A stretch of DNA of 64,000 nt. Origin: Owenia fusiformis (lineage: Eukaryota > Annelida > Polychaeta > Sabellida > Oweniidae). The notes below the pieces were generated by a model. That model searched no databases, was not told the origin of the DNA, and was given only the letters and a program-made list of their open reading frames with translations. A program made the position numbers and the translations under genes. The stretch lies in NCBI GenBank assembly GCA_903813345.2, contig CAIIXF020000012.1, positions 28,718,684 to 28,782,683 on the forward strand, read 5' to 3'. This document shows positions 51,071 to 62,476 of the stretch, piece after piece (position 1 is the first letter of the stretch; every line of letters begins with the position of its first letter).

Positions 51071-52510
51071 AACTAGACTTTGGAAATTGAACGAAGTTCA
51101 ATTTCAGACTCCAGATCTAGACTTTTTTAAGCCCAGTCATCCAGAATAAGCCGAGTCATCCAGAATAAGCTGAGTCATCAAAAATAAGCTGAGTCATCCA
51201 GAAAAAGATTGATGGGCGGATTGAATAGGAAGGAAGAATAGGATAGAATAGGAAGGAACGATAGGATAGAATAGAAAAGAAGGATAGGATAGAATAGGAA
51301 GAAAGGATAGGATATGGAGGATAGGAAGTAAAAAATATGAAAGAAGGATAGATAGGAAGGATAGGATAGGATAGGATAGGATCAGATAGGGTACGAATGA
51401 TGGATGGAAGGATGGATGGATTTTTCAATATTTTCTTTGCTATCCTTGACTTTCTATCAGGATATCATCAGATCGATTTTTCTCGAAATTTCAAAACGCC
51501 ATTATTTCCGAACCGGAAGTCGGATCGAAATTTGGTTTGCAGATTCGGATTCCTGACAAAATTCTACCCCTAATTCATAACTCATACGTTAAATTTGGAA
51601 ACTTTTTATTTTGACCTACTTTTTGAACACGCCATAACTTCCGAACCGGAAATCGGATCGAAATTTGGTTTGCATATTCGGATTCCTGACAAAATTCTAC
51701 TCCTAATTCATAACTCATACATTTAATTTTGAGAATTTTTTATTTTGACCTACTTTTCGGACACCATATCTCAAAAGTGGGTCAAATTACTTTCTGACGG
51801 CAAAAGGCTAACACTATTAGCACACTCTTGGCTACATGTATGCACAATTTCGAAGAATATAATTGAAGTGTAGTGTCAGAATCGCCAAAATAAGGAAAAC
51901 CTTTGAATTTGACCTAGATTTTGACCTAGGCATTTTGGTGTCCAAATTTTGAAGCTAGATGGCTTTTGAGGTCCCCTTCTTTTGAGGGCTTTCATTAAAT
52001 TAAGCTGAACTCAGTCTATATTTCGAATTTTTCACTTCAAAAAAATCTTTTTTCCCATTGACTTAACATGGGCACCAAATTTTGAGCTTTTAAAACGCCA
52101 TAACTTCCGAACCGGAAATCTGATCGAAATTTGGTTTGCAGATTCGGATTCCTGACAAAATTCCACTCCTAATTCATAACTCATACATTGAATTTGGAGC
52201 ACGTTTTGGTGTGACCTACTTTCCGGACGCCATATTTCAAAATCGGTAAGAGTAATCAAAAAACGGATGGCACACTTATGAAAGGGCTGTTTGTAAGCTA
52301 CAGGATGAAAAAAAGAAGAAGACGTTTCGAGAAATAACGACGAAGATAATAGACAGAAGACTGAAAATGTAAGATTTGACCTAGTTCTTGACCTTTGACC
52401 TAGATAAAAATTTGACCCAATTTCCCACCAACTAGATACTGAACCTAAATGAACTGTATAATGGTCTTTACTGGATACCTTATAGTTATTGAAAAAACTC
52501 TTAAAGAAAA
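51071..52510 (+). mobile_element. Hairpin-headed unit B3
   Basis: Head at 51082-51104, purine tract 51220-51400, cores at 51500, 51620 and 52090, terminal segment GACCTAGTTCTTGACC. Confidence 0.72.
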
Positions 52511-53913
52511 ATAACTAGACTTGGGAAATTGAACGAAGTTCAATTTCAGACTCCAGATCCAGACTTTTTTAAGCCCAGTCATCTAAAATAAGCCAAGTCA
52601 TCCAGAATAAGCTGAGTCATCCAGAATAAGATGGATGGATAAAACAGGAAGGTAGGATAGGATAGAATGGGAAGGAACGATAGGATAGAATAAGAAAGAA
52701 GGATAGGATAGAACAGAATAGGAAGAAAGGATATGATAGGAGAGGATAGGAAGGATAGGAAGGAAAGGATACGAAGGAAGGATAGGATAGGATATGATCA
52801 GATAGGAAGGATGGATGAATTTTTCAATATTTTCTTCTCTGCTCTTGACTTTCTATCAGGATACCATCAGATCCATTTTCCGAAATTTCAAAACGCCATA
52901 ACTTCCGAACTGGAAGTCGGATCTAAATTTAATTTAAAGATTCGGATTCCTGACAAAATTCTACCCCTAATTCATAACTCATACGTTAAATTTGGCGAAT
53001 TTTTATTTTGACCTACTTTTTGGACACGCCATAACTTCGGAACCGGAAGTCGGATCGAAATTTGATTTGCAGATTCGGATTTCTGAGAAAATTCTATTCT
53101 TAATTCATAACTCAAACGTTAAATTTGGAGAACTTTTTATTTTGACCTACTTTTCGGACACCATATCTCAAAAGTGGGTCAAAATTCTTTCTGACGGCAA
53201 AAGGCTAACGCTATTAGCACACTCTTGGCTACATGTATATACAATTTCGAAGAATATAATTAAAGTGTAGTGTCAGAATCGCAAAAATAAGAAAAAACTT
53301 TGAATTTGACCTAGATTTTGACTTAGGCATTTTGGTGTCCAAATTTTAAAGCTAGATGGCTTTTGAGGTCCTATTCTTTTAAAAGCTTTCATTATATTTA
53401 GCTGAACTTAGTCAATATTTCGTATTTTTCACTTCAAAAAAATCTTTTTTCCCATTGACTAAACATGGGCTCAAAATTTAGCAATTTTTGAGCTTTCAAA
53501 ACGCCATAACTTCAGAACCGGAAGTCTGATCTAAATTTCGTTTTCAGATTCGGAATCCTGAGAAAATTTCCTATAAGACTAATATCCTGGACATTTGATT
53601 CGGAGAACTTTTTTTTGGACCTCGTTTTCGGACACTGATATCTCGAAATCGGTTTGAGATATCAAAAAACTAAATCGACCCTAGGTTTCCTACTTTTTTA
53701 TAAGGAACACAATGAAAAAAACCCGGATCGAAAATATTGAAGGACAACCGAGAAAATCGAAAAAAGTGACAAAGTACTGGATTTGACCTAGTTCTTGACC
53801 TTTGACCTAGATAAAAATTTGACCCAATTTCCCACCAACTAGATACTGAACCTTAATGAACTGTATTATGGTCCTTACTGGATACCTAATAGTTATTGAA
53901 AAAACTCCCAAAG

Positions 53914-53945
<32 letters not shown>

Positions 53946-54170
53946 GAATACTGGCAAAAACAATAGACTCCAGATTTTCAATCTGGAGTCTAATAAGAAG
54001 AAGAAGAAGAAGAAGAATACTGGCAAAAACAATAGACTCCAGATTGACATCTGGAGTCTAATAAGAAGAAGAATACTGGCAAAAACAATAGACTCCAGAT
54101 TGACATCTGGAGTCTAATAATATCTATAAAATTAATAGGAGGCCCCCTGTCGGGGCCTCCTAATAAGGAA
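52511..54170 (+). mobile_element. Hairpin-headed unit B4 with a run of tail hairpins
   Basis: Head at 52523-52548, purine tract to ~52800, cores at 52895, 53020 and 53510. The tail (53918-54166) contains (AAT)n, (AGA)n, three copies of the AATAGACTCCAGAT hairpin and one GGAGGCCCC hairpin. Confidence 0.72.
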
Positions 54171-54709
54171 AAATTGGCATCTAAATTTCCCCATAACGTA
54201 ATAGCACACAGCTTGGCATATGAAATATCCTACAAATGAAACAAAGCAAGACAAACCGGTTTCTAATACAAGGATTTATATTGGATGTTGTACATGTATT
54301 CTTTGAACGCAATCACTCTTTAGATAACGTTTTCAAAATCATTATAAACGGATTACTTTATCTCAAAGACAATTTCAATAAACTGGATTTTACAGAACTC
54401 CCCTTATTTCTTAAAAATGGACTGATCCAGTTGATTCGCCTGGAGCCGCCATATTGTTTTTATACGGGATGCTAATCGGAACCCTTTAAAACCCTCATTA
54501 TAGTTTTTGCTTCAACTCAGTTAATTTTCGTCACCGTACAGAAAACTGTACTACTGTATTTTTTGACGCTGTACGGTGACGCCTGCTTACGCGATGGTTA
54601 GGCGTGAGATAATTGAATGATGTATCACTGGTAGGAAAATCAAAGGGATTGGTCTATAACAAGTATATGTGTAAAAAATGTCCATTACTTATTGATCACT
54701 CCTCGTATA

Positions 54710-56440
54710 TGTTTTTTCAGTAATTATAAACCCGAGTAACCAATACATGTAGATAGGTTGTTGCGAAACGTGTTGGACTGCAGTCTCAGGTCCGAGTATC
54801 AGGTTCCCCCATGAATTCAATATACCGGTTAACTACAAAAAGCTCTTTTTGGAGATTCGCGAAGTCAAGAAGTTCATGTTATCAATTTCTAATTAAGATT
54901 CCAAAAAGAAAAAATATTTTCGCAAAAGCTTACTCAACTAGGTATTCCTATAATTTGATCTTGATGCCTTTCGATTCCTTCAACTTGACCTTGAACCTTT
55001 CATTTAAAACAAATGAATTCATGAACTTAGCGTATCGTAGTAAGGATGAGGATCAGGAAATTGTACCACAAACCTCAAAATATATTTTTATATATTTTAA
55101 TAAATTATAGGTAAGCGACTTACTAGGCGATATATTTCTTTGGGGGGGGGGGGGTACGAGCTACGGACATAACTGAGTCAATTTAAAACAAAACATCCCA
55201 TCGAAGACTATTTCTCTGAAAACGATCGGTACATACGTGAATCTTTTCAGCTAGACAAAATATTTATTTGTGTAGGATTACCTTAACCTCTTCAGGCTCC
55301 TCTACGATAGCAACTCTCTTCCGGGTTCAGTGTACATTCCCCAACATAAGCTTGAAAAACAAATGCTATGCTATACACCTGGGGCTATACATAACTGTAT
55401 ATAAGGGAAAACGGTCAATTTAACCTCTATTTATTTCATTTTTCAATGGCCCCTCGCTGAGAGCAGAAGTGGCACGGGGATCGATCCCCAGTTTAGGCAA
55501 AGCGAAGGATTTTCTTGTTGCATCAAGTTCAGGATGTTTCATTCAAAATAATCGGTCCCTTTGGTTTTATGCCCACTTGGGCTTATCAACTACTTTGAGT
55601 TCAACAAAATATGCAATGAAAAATCATTCTGCACGGTATACAGTAATTTTATCCATACTTGACCTACTTAAAAACCTTTATATTTACACTAGGAGGAAGT
55701 GTAAGTTGTCACTCGTTATTTTTTTGACTGAAATTTTCTACAGAATTTGCGTGCTCATCACCTTAAATTTCTTTAGAGAGAATGTGTTTTGAGAAACAAT
55801 AAAAGTTCAGCAAGGCAAATTAGTAAGTGGTGTCAAATTAATAGGCTACAGAAGTTGATTTTGATATGACTTCAAAATCACCAAAAGGTACTTAACACTT
55901 CGTCATAAGAAGTATGATTATGAGAATTTTCTGTTTTCAAATTTTCATTTTTAAGACTTCAAGTTGTAAAACGCCCAAACGTAATTGTGCTATGAATATC
56001 TTTCTAGTTTTGATAAAAACGACTTTATTTTATTCACTGTGATTTTACATATGTTTTTAACGTTGGTACTTTTTAAAAAATTTTTCCAGGTTTTATGATA
56101 TTCAAGCAATACTAGTAACTTATTTTTTGGCCTTTTTAATATTACAATATTTTAAGTTCTCAAGACCGTATACAAATGTAATCTACTTATAATTTATATT
56201 ATCTACAATAAAATATTTTTGATCACTTGACTCCATTTACTATTTACAATTTTATCCCAGTTAATACCAGTTAAAATAACTTTTCCCAGGCCATACCATC
56301 CAATCTAACCTTTTGCCCGGTCATTGCAATATTTCCAGTCACCGCGATTCGATTCGATTGTCAGTTATTTCTAAAGGAAAAACTTTGCATTTATGGAGAA
56401 AACAAAACATCACCCTAGAAATTACCGCATTATCAAATAG
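54710..56440. other. Intergenic, no gene seen; possible SINE remnant at 55445-55500
   Basis: Only short reading frames. 55445-55500 (CTCGCTGAGAGCAGAAGTG then GGGGATCGATCCCC) resembles the A- and B-box part of a tRNA-derived SINE, but weakly. A G-run lies at 55142-55153. Confidence 0.35.
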
Positions 56441-56442
56441 TC

Positions 56443-56854
56443 TAGATAGGCGAGTAAAAAATTCGTCATTGAAAATTCAAAATTCAGTCAAACTGATGTC
56501 ATATTTGGAGTCTACATGTAAAATTACATCTAGAAATGTGGTTTTGAAAAGAGTTTTTCCCATTGAAAATTTATTTTCAATGAAAATGTGACTTCTAGGT
56601 CGGGGAGATTCCCCATAGACCCCATGTTGTAAAATCACAAAAAGTGAAATATCCTTTCTTGTGTTAGGCAAATAATATTTCCTTTTACTGGACATATTTT
56701 AATTTGTATAATTATCATATGCATAAGTTTATAAAAAGTGAACCACTAAAACTGATGAATATTCAAGATTAGGGAACTTTGTAATACCCTGCCAGGTTAT
56801 TTCCCCCGAATTAGCCACCTGGTGGCGAAACTGGTAACTACCTACTCACATCTG
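56443..56854 (-). mobile_element. Second copy of the CAGATGCGAGTAG element
   Basis: Reverse-oriented match to 22905-23330, including AGGTCGGGGAGATTCCCC and GGTGGCGAAACTGGTAAC. The left terminus is degraded (TAGATAGGCGAGT), the right is CTACTCACATCTG. Confidence 0.78.
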
Positions 56855-58765
56855 AGTAATTAACTGCTACACTGTTCTTACTAGTTCATCAATAATTCTG
56901 AAAATGAGCCGTGATCTTTATTTCATATTATTTCTCATTATTCATGATTTCCCGGGGAAATCTCCAGGGACGAAAAGGAAATGAACCGTGTCCACTTCTT
57001 GGAATGGTGCTCAAGATGAGCCTACGTTTTTTAAGTTAATGTAGTCATAAAATTTACATGATCAATAGAATGTATTGGCCTTGATGTCTGCAGGGCTAAA
57101 GGGATATAAGACAATTTTGGCGTAAAAACCAATGTGATTTGGGGTAGAGGGGCAAAGTTATGATACCCGGTAGTTGGATCTTGTGGATCTTGATGCCAAT
57201 TAAATAGTTAATCGCAAAGTAATCGCGAATTGCGTTGTCTTCACGAATTTGTGAGAAAAACGTTTTTTACAAAAACTACTTGATAAATACCATTGAAATT
57301 TTTCAATTTCGCGTTCCATTGGTTTCAATGGGATTTCGCGATACCTGCTATCTTTTAAAATGTAAAAGTTCAGTTCTAGAAAAGCTTTTGCCTTTATTTT
57401 AGATTTATTTGAAAGATAACAAATTATTCTTACAGGTAGCGCAGCATTTTTGACACCAAAAAATTATTTTTTGAAAGAAAATTGATAAAATGTCAAATAT
57501 TTACACCCCCGAGGTCACGTTGACCTCGAATTGACCTTTGTTGGCCTATACTTGTTCAAAGAATGCAATACTTTTCTGAAAGGTTAATTGAATAAGGTTT
57601 ACAACAATACCAGCATTATTGAAATCAGACAATAAAATATCGCAGAGGGGGTCCAAATGACCCCCCCCCCCTTGCGACAGCTTGTATTCGCGACTGCAAC
57701 TAACGGCTAGAGGCTACCGGATTAAATTAATATTTAATGACCAACTTTTCTAGATTTAAATGGCAGGTAATATTTAAATGATTTGCCGATAAAATAGTAG
57801 GTTAAATAGTAGGTTAATTCGGTAGCCGACAGTCGAAAGTTGCATTCGCGGAGACAAACTCATAATTATAAAAATATTTCTTATAGACCCCTACTGCCTA
57901 CTGTATGTTTACCTTTATAATTTAAAACCCACAGCGATATTTATTTATCCCACTTCAGGAACAATTCTAAAATTGATTTCTGCATATTTTGCCCAAATTT
58001 TGTTGAAAGCCAAGCATTTCAAAAAAATATATTGCAAGAAAAATTGGACTTTTTTTGGCCCATCCTGTATATTCAACAACGAAGGACCATTTATGAAAAT
58101 GTACCCCTTTCTGACTTTTTTCCACGCTTTCTTTTTGCCGTGGTCACATTTACTACGATCTTCAACACCAGCGCCGGGCCCATGAGTATTTTGAGAGGTG
58201 GTTTAACAGTTTAATGCAATTTAATGAAACTCATCGGCCGGACGCTGGTACTGAAAATCGAACAAATGTGGCCACGGCATAAAATGCGTACGTGTTACTG
58301 TATATCGTTATTTGAATTTATTTATAACCAATGTTAGCCACCTTGTTATTGGTACCTTGATATTATGCTTAATGTCGCATATCTGGGTTGCTTACCCTAG
58401 ATCCAGGGATGATCGTGTGCAATGATCCATGAATTATTGCTATTTTAAATACCGTTCGTTGTTACACTGCATATTTGTATTTGTATTGATAAATTAATGC
58501 CGGCAGAAATCACGTTTGTTGTCGGATGACCTTAAACGTCTACACATGATAATTGCTGTTTTCTTGGAACAGCTAAGTTGAATTATATCTGTAACAATCT
58601 CTTTATAGTCGGGGCCCCGCTCGCTAAATGTGCGCATCGGCATTAATAATTCATGAAACGTTTCAGGAATGACGTCAGCAATGTTTTTCTTAACACTTCT
58701 TGAGATGTTGATGAGGAAACGATATAAGCGAATTGTCAAGTATTCGGCACCTCTTGTGATCAAGG
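56855..58765. other. Intergenic, no gene seen
   Basis: No domain-bearing reading frame. A C-run (57661-57671) and a single GAGGTCACGTTGACCTCG palindrome at about 57511 are the only notable words. A 118-residue minus-strand frame around 58494-58850 is treated as chance. Confidence 0.45.
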
Positions 58766-59360
58766 GGGGCATCACGACAATGCAAAAGTGCATTAACACC
58801 AGAACCCCTAGATAGAGGGGTATCATAACAGTACAGAACTGCATTTGCACTGAAACCCAAAGCCATCAAAGGGGGCACCAGAACGGTGCAAAAAACTACA
58901 TTTACATTGAAACCTAAATGCATCGAAGGGGGCATCACAACAGTGCAGAACTACATTTACGCTGAAGCCAAAATGGATCGCAGGGGGCATCACAACAGTG
59001 CAGAACTGCATTTACTCTGAAACCAAAATGGATCGAAGGGTCATCACAACAGTGCACACAACAGTGCAAAACTGTATTTAAACTGAAACCCAAAGTCATC
59101 GCAGGGGGCATCACAGCAGTGCAGAACTGCTATTACACTGAAACCAAAATCCATCACAGGGGGCATCACAGCAGTACAGAACTGCTATTACACTGAAACC
59201 AAAATCCATCACAAGGGACATCACAACAGTGCAGAAATGCAGTTACCCTGAAACCCAAATGGATTGAAGGGGGCATCACAGCAGTGCAGAACTGCAATTA
59301 CACTGAAACCAGCATCCATCACAGGGGGCATCACAACAGTGCATAATTGCATTTACACTT
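58765..59360. repeat. ~56-bp minisatellite
   Basis: About ten copies of a unit containing GGGGGCATCACAACAGTGCA and TTACACTGAAACC; spacing varies 52-58 bp. Downstream of the P450 gene. Confidence 0.88.
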
Positions 59361-59979
59361 TTTTCTCTATTGCGATCACTACAAGGGAATACGATTCGAA
59401 TTCATCAATAGTTTTGACATTTTTTAATTGTACTAAACATTTAATCCAACTAAACAAGTTAATCCAAAGTATAACACAATGCTAAAACAGCGATTTAGAT
59501 CACAAATATAAGAATATTATTGGAACATACATTTTCGAGGTCAAAAACGATCTAACAGTAAATGCTGATTCCAAGTATTGTGAACATGTTCAGTTCATTA
59601 AAATATAAAAAAAATAATGGCGTCTCAAAAAAGGAACTCAGACATGGCTCAAACCTAGCTACTAGACGTTTCCAGATCCTTATTAATCTACTAAAATGAT
59701 TTTTTCAGGAACTTACGAGGCTGTGTACAGTATTGACGTCATTCGTTTGTTATTGTGTTCTGGATAAAACCTTTTTTTTAATTTTCCCAGTTGATATATA
59801 TTAAATATTCATCCTTGAATTGGTCCATTGACATTTTATTTTTAAGGGGTTTGTACTCCGTATTTAGTACACATAGTGAAACACTTTACGATTATTTAAT
59901 TTCAACTCTTATCCTTAAACCTTAAAGACTTGGAGTCATTTTTTGAAAAATATGACTTGTTATTAACAAACTATTAATG

Positions 59980-60490
59980 ATGAGTAATTCACAAATTTCA
60001 ACGTTGGTAATCCCCAACTGTGAAGTAATTCACAAATGTCAACGTTGGTAATGCCCAACTGTGAAGTAATTCACAAATTTCAACGTTGGTAATCCATAAC
60101 TGTGAAGTAATTCACAAATGTCAACGTTGATAATCCCCAACTGTGAAGTAATTCACAAATTTCAACGTTGATAATCCCCAACTTAGAAGTAATTCACAAA
60201 TGTCAACGTTGGTAATCCCCAAGTATGAAAGTAATTCACAAATGTCAACGTTGGTAATCCCAAACTGTGAAGTAATTCACAAATTTCAACGTTGGTAATC
60301 CCAAACTGTGAAGTAATTCACAAATGTCAACGTTGGTAATCCCAAACTGTGAAGTAATTAATAAATTTCAACGTAGTAATTCACAAATGTCAACGTTGGT
60401 AATCCCAAACTGTGAAGTAATTAATAAATTTCAACGTAGTAATTCACAAATGTCAACGTTGGTAATCCCCAACTGTACTCAGTAATTCAC
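59980..60490. repeat. ~41-bp minisatellite
   Basis: About 12 copies of a unit with AGTAATTCACAAATNTCAAC and GTTGGTAATCCCCAACTGTG; each contains the short palindrome GTTGGTAATCCCCAAC. Two shortened units near 60360-60440. Confidence 0.88.
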
Positions 60491-61029
60491 ACATCATTAT
60501 ACTTCATATTTTTAGGATGAAGGATGGCCGTATTTTTATGGGGTAAAGATGGCTTAATCTGGGTTAGTAATTTGAAAAAAATTCACAAACGTGTAAAATA
60601 TATTTTATTTTAAAATTATTATTATCAATAAATAATTATATATATATTCTGTATTTGTAACATTCCGTACATATATATCATACAATAACAGTCACTAAAT
60701 ATAAACACTCGATTAACACAATCTGGTATTATGTTGAAATATTATGTAGTAACCATAACAACAACGTGCTCGGATTAAATCACTTAGTACAGCGTGAGCC
60801 CAACTGAGATAGTTTACAGATACTTATAATTAATACTGTAGCATATTTGTGCAATTTTATACAGAACGTTTTACTATATTTATAACATGGACAGATCATT
60901 AACATATATAAATATTAAAGAATATATTGTGTAAATAGTTTATTTTGTACATGAAGATAGAGTATTTTATGTATTTCTTTTAACTTAGGCTTCTTGTTGA
61001 AATGTATGTTTGACATATGAATGTGTGTG

Positions 61030-61446
61030 AATGATATCTCATCATTGTCTATGACATCTCATCATTGTCTATGATATCTCATCATTGTCTATGAGATCTC
61101 ATCATTGTCTATGATATCTCATCATTGTCTATGATATCTCATCATTGGCTATGACATCTCTTCATTGTCTATGAGATCTCATCATTGTCTATGATATCTC
61201 ATCATTGTCTATGATATCTCATCATTGTCCATAACATCTCATCATTGTCTATGATATCTCATCATTGTCCATAACATCTCATCATTGTCTATTACATCTC
61301 ATCATTGTCTATAACATCTCATCATTGTCTATGACATCTCATCATTGTCTATGAGATCTCATCATTGTCTATGATATCTCATCATTGTCTATGATATCTC
61401 ATCATTGGCTATGACATCTCTTCATTGTCTATGATATCTCATCATT
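61030..61446. repeat. 20-bp minisatellite
   Basis: About 21 copies of ATGATATCTCATCATTGTCT, with a multi-unit block (61080-61200) repeated at 61330-61440. In the presumed 3' flank of the P450 gene. Confidence 0.92.
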
Positions 61447-61752
61447 TTCTCGTTTCATAAAAATACTGCAAATATTCTACATTATAACATATGTATAAAG
61501 AATATATTTTGTATAAAATTATAGGCACACGGAACATTTTAATGTGCTATAATAGTATATAACATTTGGTATTAATATAATACATTTTGATTTGTGCTTT
61601 TTGCAAAAATATTGTGCGTATTACAGGTATAACAGATTATTTGAGTGTTATTTATAAAATAATACCTAAATATATTTGTGATATTTATAAATACATGCAT
61701 TTTTTCATCGCATATACACAGACGTCGATTCCTGTCAATTATCTATATTTGA

Positions 61753-61758
61753 TTTATT
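61753..61758 (-). promoter_or_regulatory. Candidate polyadenylation signal of the P450 gene
   Basis: AATAAA on the minus strand, about 410 nt past the stop codon. Confidence 0.3.
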
Positions 61759-62168
61759 TCGTGCTTATACCACGGAACATATAATGCATTTTCTAATGTG
61801 GACTGGAGATACATTTGTGTATATTTGAGATTCGTATTGATAATGTAGAGATTCTTTTTATGTGGATTGTTCCTTCGTAGTTTTCATTGCAGCTATTGTC
61901 TGTAGGATGGTCACCATGGTAACCATTACTTCCAGTGTTCACCATAACAACTATGTCTCTAGTGCTTTGTCAAGGTAATTTTTTAATTTAGTCAGTGTAT
62001 TTGTGCAGTGGCGACCATCTTCGGTGTTCACTACTGAAGACGGTGTCTCTCTAGTAACGAATGAATCTGGGGAATTCTCCATGGCAACCAGTCCTCACCA
62101 CGCATCTATAGCATGCAGGAATGTTTTGCTTTTCGTGATTAGAATAAATATAGTTCGTGCACCATACT

Positions 62169-62476
62169 TTAATCGTGTCTTGCTTCGGATTCAATTTTTC
62201 CCACTGGTAAATAACACTCATCATCGGCCAGTGCGTCAAAGTTCGTCATATCTGTATCGAATGGAAGTTTGATATCTGATTGGCTAGCATTTGGAACACG
62301 TCTTGTGGCGCATATATCAAAGTCCTCTGGAGATATTGTAATTCCCATGTGCCCTTTAAGACTGGGGCCATCACCCCCTCTATTGGGACTCGTGAAGACA
62401 AATTGTTGGATCATTGTAGTAAAGAAGAGAAATAGCTGCATTCGGGCCATGGTCTCACCGGGACACACACGTTTTC
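62169..62476 (-). CDS. CYP2-like last exon (haem loop, C-terminus)
   Basis: Acceptor GTTTCCAG; begins KRVCPGETMARMQLFLFFTT and ends at TAA (62169-62171). Contains the haem-ligand Cys and an unusual acidic C-terminal extension (LPFDTDMTNFDALADDECYL). Confidence 0.93.

Larger units (their letters stand above)
39499..54705. mobile_element. Palindromic mariner-like element split by a 13.5-kb insertion
   Basis: CGAGGGGTGATCAATAAGTT at 39499 and its near complement ending at 54705 are both flanked by TA. Similarity continues inward for ~230 bp (ATAGACCAATCCCTT, ATCGCGTAAGCAGGCGTCAC). Inside the left end a second pair of arms (39795-40140 and 40630-40996) folds back. The junction TTTTTAAA at 40996 resumes at 54484 (CTTTAAAACCCTC), so the original element was about 1.7 kb and 41.0-54.48 kb is extra. 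A 76-bp hairpin insertion sits at ~39600-39676. The mariner affinity rests only on the TA flank and terminal wording. Confidence 0.7.

Noticed and set aside
44741-53270. Recurring ~65-90-residue reading frames with similar peptides (IPEKILPLIHNSYVKFGE type)
   Set aside because: They fall in the core repeats of family B units and recur because the DNA recurs. Stops and frame changes differ between copies, there is no domain, and the same cores continue without an open frame on either side.
54236-54475. 79-residue plus-strand frame
   Set aside because: AT-rich, no homology recognised, lies in the spacer beside the 13.5-kb insertion boundary.
58494-58850. 118-residue minus-strand frame, possible exon
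   Set aside because: The first part overlaps the 56-bp minisatellite. The unique part (TFHELLMPMRTFSERG) shows no family I recognise and has no convincing splice sites.
61030-61446. CRISPR-like array
   Set aside because: Direct 20-bp tandem repeats with no spacers, in animal DNA.
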